Shown piece by piece: positions 1 to 9,578 of a stretch of DNA of 40,439 nucleotides (its first letter is position 1; each line of letters opens with the position of its first letter). This stretch comes from CAYUCE01 sp964443275 (GTDB lineage: Bacteria > Bipolaricaulota > Bipolaricaulia > CAYUCE01). Under the pieces are notes generated by a model. The model did no database searches. It was not told the origin of the DNA and saw nothing but the letters and a program-made list of their open reading frames with translations. The translations under genes were made by a program, and so were the position numbers. The DNA lies in NCBI GenBank assembly GCA_964443275.1, contig CAYUCE010000014.1:1-40439 (forward strand). Direction: 5' to 3'.

Positions 1-1
1 A

Positions 2-295
2 AAGATGATTATTCACAGTGAGAATGAAAATCCGCTGAGTCTGGTTTTAAGGTGGAATGCACGCAAAAATCCATGTCTTGTCTCAGGCAAGTCTTTTTGA
101 GCTTAAATCGGGGTCTATCATAAGGCCTTGAAGTTAGACACAACCTCCTCACTTCTCGGTTATACCCTTCATCCAACCCTCTGGGGTCTCAAGAAGGCTT
201 TTGGAACAATTGAGGAGAGGGCCGGATTTGTTTCTGTCCTTTCCTTCTTAAAGATCCTCTGTGAATGTGACTCCGGGTATAAGCGGATTTCTTAG
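2..295 (+). pseudogene. Decayed reading frame at the window's left edge
   Basis: One frame reads through protein-like sequence from base 2 to a stop at 293-295, but it is interrupted by two stops close together near 98-106. The longer open part (107-295) encodes about 62 residues and includes GYTLHPTLWGLKKAFGTIEE. It has no start codon. I do not recognise the family. The interrupted but protein-like frame suggests a degraded gene continuing from the left of the window. The rest of this stretch up to the vapBC-like pair shows nothing else except the weak promoter of that pair. Confidence 0.25.
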
Positions 296-348
296 TTTCT
301 TATTGCTTATAGTATGATAATATGATATCTTATTAGTAGGTGAGCTAT

Positions 349-639
349 ATGACTGCGCCAAATAAAGTAAAGAAAGATCGCTTTACCATATATGCGAAAC
401 AGAAAGAGCGTAAAGAGCTATTAGAAAAGGTGCTTCAGTATGTCGATTCAGATTCACTCTCGGAAGCCATCTTCAAGGCATTGGACCAATTTGTAGAAAT
501 GAAAGAGAAAAGAAGGAAAAACAGGATGAAAAGACATGCAGCTAAGACTAAAGGAATTTGGGCCGATGATCCTGAAATAGATAAGGCCCTTGAAGAGATT
601 GATAAAAGGTGGGAAACGTGGGAACCAATGGAGTCTTAA
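349..639 (+). CDS. Ribbon-helix-helix-type antitoxin of a PIN toxin pair
   Basis: This is a small (96 aa), very basic protein with a short N-terminal beta-like stretch (RFTIYAKQKERKELLEKV) followed by two helices, as expected for a DNA-binding antitoxin that represses its own operon. The C-terminal third (about residues 65-96) is acidic and Trp-rich, typical of the part that wraps around a toxin. I chose ATG 349 because AGGTGA lies 5 nt upstream; an in-frame GTG at 340 overlaps that ribosome site. The stop lies inside the next gene, so the pair is translationally coupled. The antitoxin role rests mainly on the following PIN gene; the fold assignment is inference. Confidence 0.7.
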   Translation: MTAPNKVKKDRFTIYAKQKERKELLEKVLQYVDSDSLSEAIFKALDQFVEMKEKRRKNRMKRHAAKTKGIWADDPEIDKALEEIDKRWETWEPMES

Positions 640-1013
640 TAGATACTAATATTATCGTATCTCACCTTCGTACTAAGAGGAAAAAGGATACTGACTACCA
701 AAAAGCTCTTAATACCTATGATGACTGCTTTATTAGCGCTATTACGGTGTATGAAGTTGAATACTGGGCCATGCAAGCTCAAAGGGAATCCGACTTACAA
801 GATTTATTATTTGACTTGGGAGTTTTGCCCTTTGGTCAAGCTGAAGCAATGTTAACAGCCAAACTTGATAATGAACTTAAACGGAAAAACCTGAGGATAG
901 GATTAAGAGATGTATTTATTGCCGGATATGCTCTAGCTAATAATTTGGATGTTCTTACCGAAAACATAGAGCATTTTCAGCGTATTGAGGAAGTTCAACT
1001 AGCAAAGCTCTAA
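618..1013 (+). CDS. vapC: PIN-domain ribonuclease toxin, VapC-like
   Basis: PIN-domain toxin of a type II toxin-antitoxin pair; family members cut RNA using Mg2+ held by acidic residues. The acidic set is visible: Asp in VLIDTNIIVSHL near the N-terminus, Glu in TVYEVEYWAMQ, and Asp in GLRDVFIAGYALANNLDVLT. Length (about 131 aa) is normal, so the toxin looks intact. GTG 618 is preferred over GTG 609 because AGGTGGG lies about 7 nt upstream of it. The reading frame overlaps the antitoxin by about 20 bp. The exact RNA target cannot be told from sequence. Confidence 0.82.
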   Translation: MGTNGVLIDTNIIVSHLRTKRKKDTDYQKALNTYDDCFISAITVYEVEYWAMQAQRESDLQDLLFDLGVLPFGQAEAMLTAKLDNELKRKNLRIGLRDVFIAGYALANNLDVLTENIEHFQRIEEVQLAKL

Positions 1014-1151
1014 TCACTTCTAACGGACCACACAAATAGCCAAAATAAGGGGATATCTTTCAGTGGAGTAGGAGTAGGTATACTGGGATTTTCTAAGATA
1101 AGTCAGCTAATTTTGCTAATCCTGCGCTTATTTGGACTCTTTCAGCGTTCT

Positions 1152-1201
1152 TTGCATTTACTATATGTTGGTGCTAGGATAAAATAGTAAGATATTCTTA
1201 C
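1152..1201 (+). promoter_or_regulatory. Promoter and likely operator of the AbrB antitoxin
   Basis: TTGCAT (1152-1157), 17 bp, TAGGAT (1175-1180). The expected transcription start falls on a perfect inverted repeat, GTAAGA-TAT-TCTTAC (1187-1201). That is where an autorepressing antitoxin would bind; its use as an operator is inferred. Confidence 0.5.
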
Positions 1202-1217
1202 CATCTAGGAGGTTACT

Positions 1218-1448
1218 ATGACCGAGGTAACTACTGCAAGACTTTCCAGTAAAGGACAGATTACCATTCCTAAGAAGCTAAGGGAAAAGATTGGGCTCCA
1301 CAAAGGGGATAGGGTGGTGTTGATAAGAAAAGACGGTGATATCATCTTGCGTAAGTTATCACTTGAAGATATCCGCCGAGAAGCACTTAAAAATTATGAA
1401 TCAGGTGAGGTCTTAACCCAGGAAGAGATATTTGAGGGCCTGCTTTGA
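1218..1448 (+). CDS. AbrB/MazE-type antitoxin (SpoVT-AbrB domain)
   Basis: This 76-residue protein has a complete swapped-hairpin AbrB domain at residues about 5-50: ARLSSKGQITIPKKLREKIG followed by KGDRVVLIRKDGDIILRKL. Such proteins bind DNA as dimers and usually act as antitoxins. The C-terminal acidic tail (residues 50-76) would bind a toxin. TAGGAGGT sits upstream of ATG 1218 at normal spacing. Its promoter and a palindrome at the expected start point lie just upstream. The next cistron, which should be the toxin, is cut short, so this looks like an orphan antitoxin. Confidence 0.8.
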   Translation: MTEVTTARLSSKGQITIPKKLREKIGLHKGDRVVLIRKDGDIILRKLSLEDIRREALKNYESGEVLTQEEIFEGLL

Positions 1449-1516
1449 ACTGGAATTTAGATAAAGCAATTTCCCATCTCGATGAATATCTTACAGATCT
1501 ACAAAAGACAGCTTGA
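1445..1516 (+). pseudogene. Truncated partner gene of the AbrB antitoxin
   Basis: A TTG start overlaps the antitoxin stop codon (TTGA), a common arrangement for coupled toxin-antitoxin genes. The product is only 23 residues (NWNLDKAISHLDEYLTDLQK then a stop). Downstream, open but stop-interrupted frames continue in other phases up to about 1590, as if the original gene had shifted frame and decayed. The family is not recognisable. From about 1590 to 1762 there is a further open stretch without a clear start (roughly 1594-1752) that I cannot assign. Confidence 0.35.
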
Positions 1517-1762
1517 TCCAGCTGAAACGCGATTTAACTCTCGAAATAGCCTCAAGTGGATTTGCGAAATAATAGACGATAGGGTTTAATAAAGACCATA
1601 ATCCGATTAAAAAAGTAGTAGTTCATCTTTGTCAACCCCGTTTTCCCAAAGTACGAAAGGAGATGGGTTGCTACTCTATTTACTTTTGGATACAAAATAA
1701 GGACGTTCATTCTGCTTTACTCAAAAAAGTGCAAAGTATAAAAATAGGATGAGGGGAATAAA

Positions 1763-2869
1763 ATGGGAATGAGGGAAGATTCAAAACTTAAAATCGGTGG
1801 TCTAAAGCCTGAGATACCCATAATCCAGGGGGGCATGGGAGTCGGCATCTCCCTTTCCGGATTGGCCTCGGCAGTTGCCGATGCCGGAGGTATTGGGGTG
1901 ATAGCCACCGCCGGAATTGGAGTCACCGAACCAGATTATGAGAAAGATTTAAAGAAAGCGAACAAAGTAGCCTTAAAGAAAGAAATAAGAAAGACTAAAA
2001 GTAAGACAGAGGGCATCTTTGGGGTTAATCTAATGGTTGCCCTTACGGACTTTGAGGACCTGTTATCAATTGCGGTTGATAAAAGAGTGGATATTATTTT
2101 TCTGAGTGCAGGGCTTCCCAACAAAGTTCCAAAGATTTTATCGCTGGGCGGCAGTAGAGAGATTTGGACAAAATTGGCTCCGGTCATTTCTTCGGCAAGA
2201 GCAGCCGAAATCATCCTCAGGTACTGGAAAAGATACGACTGCGCTCCGGATGCATTTGTCCTAGAAGGGCCGATGGCGGGGGGACATTTAGGTTTCAAAG
2301 AAGGACAAATCGATGCCCCGGAATATTCACTGGATAATATTTTACCTGAAGTGCTTTCCGTAGTTGAATCTTTTGAAAAAGAACATCACAAAAAAATTCC
2401 GGTAATAGCTGCCGGAGGGATATTTACCGGGGCGGATATTCACAAGTATCTGCAGTTAGGTGCGAGCGGCGTTAAGATGGCAACCAGGTTTGTAGGGACT
2501 TACGAATGTGATGCCGATAGACGATTTAAAGAAGAGTACTTGTGTTGTGAAAAGGAAGATTTGATGGTAATAAACAGCCCGGTGGGATTACCGGGTAGAG
2601 CAATTAAGAACAAATTCCTTGAAGATGTTGAGAAGGGGATCAAGAAGCCCTTCACATGCCCTTGGAAGTGCTTGAAAACTTGTGATTATCAGAAAGTTCC
2701 CTATTGCATAGCAAAGGCTCTATTCAATGCTAAGACGGGAGATCTTGAAAACGGTTTTGCATTTGCGGGCAGTAATGCTTACCGGGTGAACGAAATTATA
2801 TCGATAGAAGAGTTGATTAAGACTTTAGAAGCCGAGTATGAAGAGGCGGAAGTTAACTGCCCGGAGTAG
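1763..2869 (+). CDS. Nitronate monooxygenase / NPD-family FMN oxidoreductase
   Basis: FMN-dependent TIM-barrel oxidoreductase of the 2-nitropropane dioxygenase family (COG2070), related to enoyl-ACP reductase FabK. It opens with the family signature PIIQGGMGVGISLSGLASAV; His175 in GPMAGGHLGF matches the catalytic His; AAGGIFTGADI and GASGVKMATRF bind the FMN phosphate. At 368 aa it is longer than many relatives because of a C-terminal cysteine segment (C299, C303, C307, C315 in CPWKCLKTCDYQKVPYC), which could hold a metal or disulphides. GAGGGG precedes ATG 1763. It stands alone and convergent with fdhD. The substrate could be a nitronate or an enoyl thioester; the sequence does not decide. 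Confidence 0.85.
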   Translation: MGMREDSKLKIGGLKPEIPIIQGGMGVGISLSGLASAVADAGGIGVIATAGIGVTEPDYEKDLKKANKVALKKEIRKTKSKTEGIFGVNLMVALTDFEDLLSIAVDKRVDIIFLSAGLPNKVPKILSLGGSREIWTKLAPVISSARAAEIILRYWKRYDCAPDAFVLEGPMAGGHLGFKEGQIDAPEYSLDNILPEVLSVVESFEKEHHKKIPVIAAGGIFTGADIHKYLQLGASGVKMATRFVGTYECDADRRFKEEYLCCEKEDLMVINSPVGLPGRAIKNKFLEDVEKGIKKPFTCPWKCLKTCDYQKVPYCIAKALFNAKTGDLENGFAFAGSNAYRVNEIISIEELIKTLEAEYEEAEVNCPE

Positions 2870-2887
2870 TGCACACCTCACATCACT

Positions 2888-3658
2888 CTAGGTAAGAATT
2901 TCAGATCCGCTGTAGATGTTAAATCTCTTTCCCCGCAGAAAACCTACCACTCCTAAATTATATTCTCTTGCTAATTTGACGGCCTGGGCAAGTGGGGCAC
3001 TTCGGGAAATCAGGAGCGGGATTTTGGCTCTCAAGGATTTAAGTACAATATCCGAGCTAATCCGGCCGGTGGTGTAAAGTATCTTGCCATTTAAAGCAGA
3101 GTCTTTTAATAAGGCTTCTCCAATTACCTTATCTACCGCGTTGTGTCTGCCTATATCTTTGGCTTGAAGTAATAGATTCGCTTCTTTATTGAACAGGAAG
3201 GCGTAATGGTAGGCACCGGTGAGCCTGAAGCCGGGAGTATTTTTTCTGACCTTGCCGGGAATAGTGATCAATTTTTGGGCAGAAATTTGGAGAGAGGATT
3301 TGATTTTTTCCAAATGAGCTTGCCCGAGGGGTTCGCCGCCACTTGCACATCCGGTCCACAATATTTGGGTTTCCTTATCTTTGAAGTCTTTGAGTGAATT
3401 TTTAAGCTTCACTTCCGCTCGGATTCTGTTTTTGTATTTATGCACTGCAATTTCTAGGATTTCATCGCTTGATTTAATAAACCCTTTTGAGAATAGATGG
3501 CCGTAGATGAAGGGTCTAATCTTTTCCGGGGTAAGGACCATATTTAAAGTTAAATCCGTATTTATGCTAAGTTGCAAAAGACATTCCGCGGCCAGATGAT
3601 CGGTTACCTTTTTATATTCGCCATTTTTATAGCGGTCTATTTTTAGTTCTTCTACCAT
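2888..3658 (-). CDS. fdhD: Formate dehydrogenase accessory sulfurtransferase FdhD
   Basis: FdhD passes sulfur from a cysteine desulfurase to the molybdenum or tungsten bis-MGD cofactor before it enters formate dehydrogenase. Family hallmarks are the Cys loop WTGCASGGEP (Cys104), then GAYHYAFLF, the highly conserved DIGRHNAVDKVIGEAL, TTGRISSDIVLK and LISRSAPLAQAVKLA. The E. coli protein has two loop cysteines; here only one is present, as in other single-Cys members. Length (256 aa) is normal. No formate dehydrogenase or molybdopterin gene lies in the window, so its client is elsewhere. It is convergent with the nitronate monooxygenase gene. Confidence 0.93.
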   Translation of the reverse strand: MVEELKIDRYKNGEYKKVTDHLAAECLLQLSINTDLTLNMVLTPEKIRPFIYGHLFSKGFIKSSDEILEIAVHKYKNRIRAEVKLKNSLKDFKDKETQILWTGCASGGEPLGQAHLEKIKSSLQISAQKLITIPGKVRKNTPGFRLTGAYHYAFLFNKEANLLLQAKDIGRHNAVDKVIGEALLKDSALNGKILYTTGRISSDIVLKSLRAKIPLLISRSAPLAQAVKLAREYNLGVVGFLRGKRFNIYSGSEILT

Positions 3659-3675
3659 GGGTACCTACTTTTCCG

Positions 3676-4023
3676 TAGAAAACATGGAACCCTGAAGGAT
3701 TCGGTTACCCCAGAAACCGTGGAATCCTAAAGGATTCCGCTACATCAAAAGAGACAGAACTAATAATCATGTTTTATTCCACCGGGTTAAGGACTGCTTA
3801 CTAAAACTTATTCTTGATCCATCCTTAAATTCAATATGCGGGTCAAGTGCCATATGAAATTAGAGGATATCATCGGTATCTATTTTTGAATCCTACATTG
3901 CTTTATAGTCATTTAAACAAGTACCAATATGAAACCCTAAAGGATTTGGCTACCCTAGAAAACATGGAACCCTGAAGGATTCCGCTACCCTAGAAAACGT
4001 GGAACCCTGAAGGATTCCGCTAC
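3676..4023. repeat. Five copies of a 33-bp palindromic repeat in two clusters
   Basis: Copies begin at about 3676, 3711, 3922, 3956 and 3991. Within clusters they are spaced 34-35 bp. The core is palindromic (GGAATCCTAAAGGATTCC in copy 2; GGAACCCTGAAGGATTCC in others), flanked by TAGAAAACRT and GCTAC. The two clusters are each followed by related sequence (AGACAGAACTAATAAT at about 3753 and GGCAGAATTAATAAT at about 4031), so a larger block may have been copied. The 178 bp between clusters shows nothing else. This fills the 3659-4064 gap between fdhD and ltaE. It resembles REP-type hairpin repeats. Confidence 0.85.
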
Positions 4024-4064
4024 TAAAAAAGGCAGAATTAATAATAGAACGGATTGTCGATTTT

Positions 4065-5084
4065 TCAAAGACTCATAAGCACTTCCCGCATCTTTTGGGC
4101 AGCTTCCAAAATGACTTCTCTACTTACATCCAGGTGAGTGACCAGCCGAATTCGGCTTGGACTTATATTATGGACTAAAACTTTCTTCTCTTTCATGGCT
4201 TGGGCGAACTCTTCTGCACTCAAATTTTTTAACGAAAAGATAATAATATTTGTGGCCACCGGCTCAAATTCAACGGGCCCGAGGTCCTCTAATCCCTTTA
4301 CTAAAAGCTTTGCGTTGTGGTGATCTTCTTTTAATCTATCTATATGATTATCCAGGGCATAAAGCCCGGCGGCAGCCAGAATTCCTATCTGCCGCATCCC
4401 TCCTCCCAATCGTTTCCTGACTTTTCTGGCCTCCTCAATAAAATATGTAGAACCGGCCAACATTGAGCCAACCGGACAGCCCAGGCCCTTGGAAAGGCAG
4501 AACATGACCGAATCTAGGCCTCTTACTAGCTTTTTAACCGGGACACCGGAAGCTATACTTGCATTAAAGATTCTGGCCCCGTCCAAATGTACGGGAATCC
4601 CCTTTGAGTGAGCGAATTCGACAAGTTCCTTTAGCTTACCCTGAGGGTAAATTGCTCCCGCCTTGCGGTTGTGGGTGTTCTCTGCACAGATCAGGCCAGT
4701 CTGAGAAAGATAGTAGGTTGGAGGGCGGATGGCCTCTTTTACTTTGTCAACTGGAAGTACACCTCGCGGTGTGGGAATGGGCCGAGGCATCACCCCGGAA
4801 AAGGCGGCCATCGTAGCCATTTCGTAATTAAAGATGTGGGAATCGGCTTCCAGGATGACTTCCTGGGAAGGTTTAGTATGCACATTTATTGCGATTTGAT
4901 TTCCCATGGATCCGGAGGGAACAAAAAGAGCCTTTTCCATGCCCATCATGTCCGCAGCCCTTTCTTGCAGTTTATTTACCGTCGGATCTTCTCCGTATAC
5001 ATCATCTCCCACTTCCGCTTCGGCCATAGCTTTTCGCATCTGAGGGGTTGGTTTAGTTACCGTATCGCTTCTAAGGTCTATCAT
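4065..5084 (-). CDS. ltaE: Low-specificity L-threonine aldolase (PLP enzyme)
   Basis: Fold-type I PLP enzyme that splits threonine or allo-threonine into glycine and acetaldehyde. It starts with the family signature IDLRSDTVTKPTPQMRKAM and EVGDDVYGEDPTVN; PLP-site features are HLDGARIFNA (Asp binding the pyridine N) and the Schiff-base Lys199 in CLSKGLGCPVGS. Length (339 aa) is normal. GAGGTGA precedes the ATG at good spacing. It is divergent from the ABC-class ATPase. Threonine synthase lies 2 kb away on the same strand, so threonine synthesis and breakdown genes are near each other but not in one operon. Confidence 0.93.
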   Translation of the reverse strand: MIDLRSDTVTKPTPQMRKAMAEAEVGDDVYGEDPTVNKLQERAADMMGMEKALFVPSGSMGNQIAINVHTKPSQEVILEADSHIFNYEMATMAAFSGVMPRPIPTPRGVLPVDKVKEAIRPPTYYLSQTGLICAENTHNRKAGAIYPQGKLKELVEFAHSKGIPVHLDGARIFNASIASGVPVKKLVRGLDSVMFCLSKGLGCPVGSMLAGSTYFIEEARKVRKRLGGGMRQIGILAAAGLYALDNHIDRLKEDHHNAKLLVKGLEDLGPVEFEPVATNIIIFSLKNLSAEEFAQAMKEKKVLVHNISPSRIRLVTHLDVSREVILEAAQKMREVLMSL

Positions 5085-5186
5085 CCACTTATCACCTCAA
5101 TAAGTTGGTAAATTTAACCTCGAATTTTAAAATTTCGCTTGCTCCAAGATATTAATATCCTTTAGTCATTCAGACAAATCGCTTAG

Positions 5187-5288
5187 TTGAGAGGAGAGGA
5201 TAAAATTTTCTTCCTCGCTGTAAACTTTCCACTTCCGCTCGTCAAACAGATTCTAAAGCTCCAAGAAAAATTTATCCTCTCCCTCCAA
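5187..5288. repeat. Long inverted repeat (26-bp arms)
   Basis: Arms at 5187-5212 and 5263-5288 match at 22 of 26 positions when one is reverse-complemented, with an unbroken 12-bp block GGAGAGGATAAA. The 50-bp centre has no gene. It fills the ltaE to ABC-ATPase gap and could be a small MITE-like insertion or a long RNA hairpin. Confidence 0.6.
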
Positions 5289-5361
5289 GCAAACAGTGTA
5301 GCAAAATAGCTACTGAAGAATAGGGAAAGCTTATATCGAAACTCTAGTAGGAGGATTTCGG

Positions 5362-5389
5362 TTGAGACTGTAAATAGCGCTGTTATAAT
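5362..5389 (+). promoter_or_regulatory. Sigma-70-type promoter of the ABC-class ATPase gene
   Basis: TTGAGA (5362-5367), 16 bp, perfect TATAAT (5384-5389). The start point would be near 5396, leaving a leader of about 18 nt to ATG 5414. Confidence 0.65.
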
Positions 5390-5413
5390 ATAAACAATTC
5401 CTTGGTGACAAAA

Positions 5414-7122
<1,709 letters not shown>

Positions 7123-7126
<4 letters not shown>

Positions 7127-8298
7127 CCTGGGATAGCTTTCCGGGAGCTTTTCGGATCTTTTAGGCCAAAGCCGGTTATGGGAAGAAGGACCGTTTCATC
7201 CGGTTTGATAGTGCCTCTTTTAAGCAGCTTTGCTAATCCGGCCAGGGAGACCGCCGAAGTTGGCTCGCAGAAAATGCCCTCTTTTCTAGCTATCTCTCGG
7301 TAATATTTTAAGATGTTACTCTCTGTTACCGCTACTGCAGAACCTTCACTTTCCCGGATGGATTCTAAGATTTCTTTTGACCGCTCCGGCTTCTTAATGT
7401 GGATTCCTTCGGCTATTGTTTCCCTTATTTTTATTGCTGGGACCTCTTCTAAATTACCGGCCAATGATTTAACAATGGGTGGACAAGCTTTGGATTGGAT
7501 CCCGTGGAGTTTGGGAATTCTTTTTATCCAGCCTAATTTATAAAGTTCCTTAAATCCCTTAAATGCGCCGATGATAAGCCCCCCGCCGCCTACAGGGAAA
7601 AGTATATGATCCGGGACTTGCCAGTTTAGCTGCTCGGACGTCTCTAAGGCCAAGGTCTTAGTTCCTTCCAAAAAGAAGGGATTTAAATTGTGAGAGGCAT
7701 AATAAAGGTCTTTATCACTGCCGCAATCCTCCTTTATTCTCTGGGTCACTTGGTGTCTGAACCCGGGTACAGTCCTAAGCTTTGCCCCATGCATTTGTAT
7801 TTGGTGAAGTTTTCCACTCGCTGCATGTTGAGGGGTATAAATGGTGCAGTCGATCCCCTCTCTGGCCGCGTAACAAGCTAGGGAGGAGCCGGCATTGCCG
7901 GAGGAATCATCGGCAATTCTTTTGATACCCAACTCTTTTATCTTTGATACCATTACGGCGGTTCCCCGATCCTTAAAGGAGCCGGTGGGGTTTAAAAATT
8001 CCAGTTTAAAAAAAAGGTTTACTCCCAGCTTTCTTTCATAAAACGAAGAGCTAACTATAGGTGTGAAGCCCTCTCCTAAAGAGACCGGGCGGACATCTTT
8101 TTTTAGAGGGAGGAATTCCTCAAACCGCCATAAATTTGTGGGCCGTTTTTGTAGAATTTCTTTTCGGATTTCCCTTTCTAGTTTTTTGTAATCATAGACG
8201 ACATTCAATAAAGAGCCGCATTTCTTGCACTGCCAGATAGGTTCATCAGTAGAAAATGCGGATTTGCACTCCCGGCAAATAAGGTTTTTTGCGTACAT
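7123..8298 (-). CDS. thrC: Threonine synthase
   Basis: PLP-dependent fold-type II enzyme converting O-phosphohomoserine to threonine. It has the N-terminal zinc ribbon seen in one thrC branch (Cys8, Cys11, Cys24, Cys27), then FTPIVSS, PLP Lys109 in NPTGSFKDRGTAVM, and the phosphate-binding glycine loop DDSSGNAGSSLACYAAREGI. PVGGGGLIIGAFKGF and the C-terminal PITGFGLKD also fit. Length (391 aa) is normal. It is convergent with the ABC-class ATPase, overlapping by 4 bp, and no other threonine-pathway gene is adjacent. A related dehydratase is possible, but the zinc ribbon favours threonine synthase. Confidence 0.88.
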
Positions 8299-8444
8299 AG
8301 CAAAATAGTCTAAGTTTCAGAGTCGATTAAGTCAACCTAGTTGAATCTATTAAACTACGCTGGCTCCAATAGGTATGCGAACCTCAAGATGGAAGCTCTT
8401 TCTCTGAATCTATTTCAAACTTAAGTTGCGGGGTAAGTAATAAA

Positions 8445-8485
8445 TTGATATAAATCAGTATGTGAGATTATCATAACTTTATTTA
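8445..8485 (+). promoter_or_regulatory. FNR-like box and promoter upstream of the nifU/fnr-like operon
   Basis: TTGATATAAATCAG (8445-8458) matches the FNR consensus TTGAT-N4-ATCAA at all but the last base. A weak -10, TATTTA (8480-8485), would put the start near 8492 and the box centre near -41, the class II activator position. The downstream operon encodes an FNR-family protein, so autoregulation is inferred. Confidence 0.5.
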
Positions 8486-8507
8486 CCTAACAAAGGGTGA
8501 TCATAAA

Positions 8508-8729
8508 TTGAGAGAAGAAATAGAGGACGCACTTGATGAAGTAAGGCCTCAGCTTAACGCTGACGGCGGAGATGTAGAACTGGTGGATGTAACTGAGGAT
8601 GGGGTGGTGAAAGTTAACCTAACCGGTGCTTGTGCTGGATGTCCAATGTCAACTCTTACCCTAAAGAACGGAATTGAGAGGATTTTGAAGGAAAGGGTTC
8701 CTGATGTAAAGGAAGTGATTGCTGTTTGA
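8508..8729 (+). CDS. NifU-type iron-sulfur scaffold/carrier protein
   Basis: Stand-alone NifU C-terminal domain (73 aa; Nfu type), which carries an Fe-S cluster and hands it to target enzymes. The family pattern NADGGDVELVDV and the cluster-binding CAGCP (in GACAGCPMSTLTLKNGIE) are both intact. The start is TTG 8508, with AGGGTGAT about 8 nt upstream; there is no ATG in frame. It is the first gene of an operon with the FNR-family regulator 22 bp downstream. That pairing suggests Fe-S supply coupled to an Fe-S or redox-sensing regulator. Confidence 0.92.
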   Translation: MREEIEDALDEVRPQLNADGGDVELVDVTEDGVVKVNLTGACAGCPMSTLTLKNGIERILKERVPDVKEVIAV

Positions 8730-8751
8730 ACGCAGAGGGAAGGTGAAACCA

Positions 8752-9474
8752 GTGGAGTGTGAAAATTGTGAGCTAAAGTGCTCACAGATTCTGTCAGATT
8801 TAAGTAAAGATAAGCTAGAAGATTTGCGCAGGATGATGAAACCCATAGAGTACAGGAAAGGGGAGACCCTCTTTCAAGAGGGGGCGGCAGCCTTTGGGGT
8901 ATACATTGTCTGTAAGGGAATAGTGAAACTGGTCAAATATTCTATGGAGGGCAAAGAACAGATACTTAAGCTGATAGGACCCGGTGAAATTTTGGGTGAG
9001 AAGACCATGCTTGACGGGAGTGTTTACACCGCTTTTGCGCAAAGCTTAACTGATACCTACACAAAATTCATTGATCGAGCCACTTTTATGATGTTTTTAA
9101 AAAATAATCCCCAAGTCTCTTTAAAAATAATGGAGAAGCTCTCTCGGGAGCTTAAGGGGTTTCAGACAAAACTTTTGGAAGTCTCCTACACCTCCAGTTC
9201 GAGCAGATTGGCCCGACTCCTGCTGGAATTGGGAAGAAAATTTGGACATGAAAACGGGGACGGCAAAACGGTTATCAACCAGACCGGATTGAGAAGATCT
9301 GATTTGGCCGGAATGATAGGAATATCCACGGAAACGGCCATCCGCACCTTGAGTGAATTTCAGAAAAGAAGGATAATATCCCTCGATGGGCGCAAAATAG
9401 AGATTTTGGATGAAGACTTTCTTGAAAATATGACCGAGCCCTCCCTGGTTGAGCTATCAGAGAATTTAATTTAA
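8752..9474 (+). CDS. Crp/Fnr-family transcription regulator with N-terminal cysteines
   Basis: This has an N-terminal cyclic-nucleotide-like beta-barrel (FQEGAAAFGVYIVCKGIVKL; PGEILGEKTMLDGS), a dimer helix, and a C-terminal winged helix-turn-helix (LRRSDLAGMIGISTETAIRT). With GTG 8752 as start the protein is 240 aa and begins with Cys3, Cys6 and Cys10, an FNR-like cluster-binding pattern; Cys in VYIVCKG could be a fourth ligand. AGGTGA precedes this GTG at good spacing; a longer in-frame TTG at 8719 lies inside nifU. An FNR-like box upstream of the operon fits self-control. Oxygen or NO sensing is likely but not shown. Confidence 0.88.
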   Translation: MECENCELKCSQILSDLSKDKLEDLRRMMKPIEYRKGETLFQEGAAAFGVYIVCKGIVKLVKYSMEGKEQILKLIGPGEILGEKTMLDGSVYTAFAQSLTDTYTKFIDRATFMMFLKNNPQVSLKIMEKLSRELKGFQTKLLEVSYTSSSSRLARLLLELGRKFGHENGDGKTVINQTGLRRSDLAGMIGISTETAIRTLSEFQKRRIISLDGRKIEILDEDFLENMTEPSLVELSENLI

Positions 9475-9578
9475 GGCTGGTTGTTGATTTAGTGGATTTA
9501 GAAGCGGAAAATGAAAGGTGCTAATTCCAGAAATCTGGCCCAGATAAATCAGATGCCAGCTATCCGGAGTTGATCGAT

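Noticed and set aside
3676..4023. CRISPR-like array
   Set aside because: Copies sit back to back with no unique spacers of constant length, and the only long gap is 178 bp. No cas genes are present.
4604..5111. Plus-strand reading frames opposite ltaE
   Set aside because: They lie inside a clear ltaE gene, lack ribosome sites and have no recognisable motif.
8461..8476. CRP-type site TGTGAGATTATCATA
   Set aside because: One arm is TCATA, not TCACA, and spacing is off; the FNR-like box beside it fits better.
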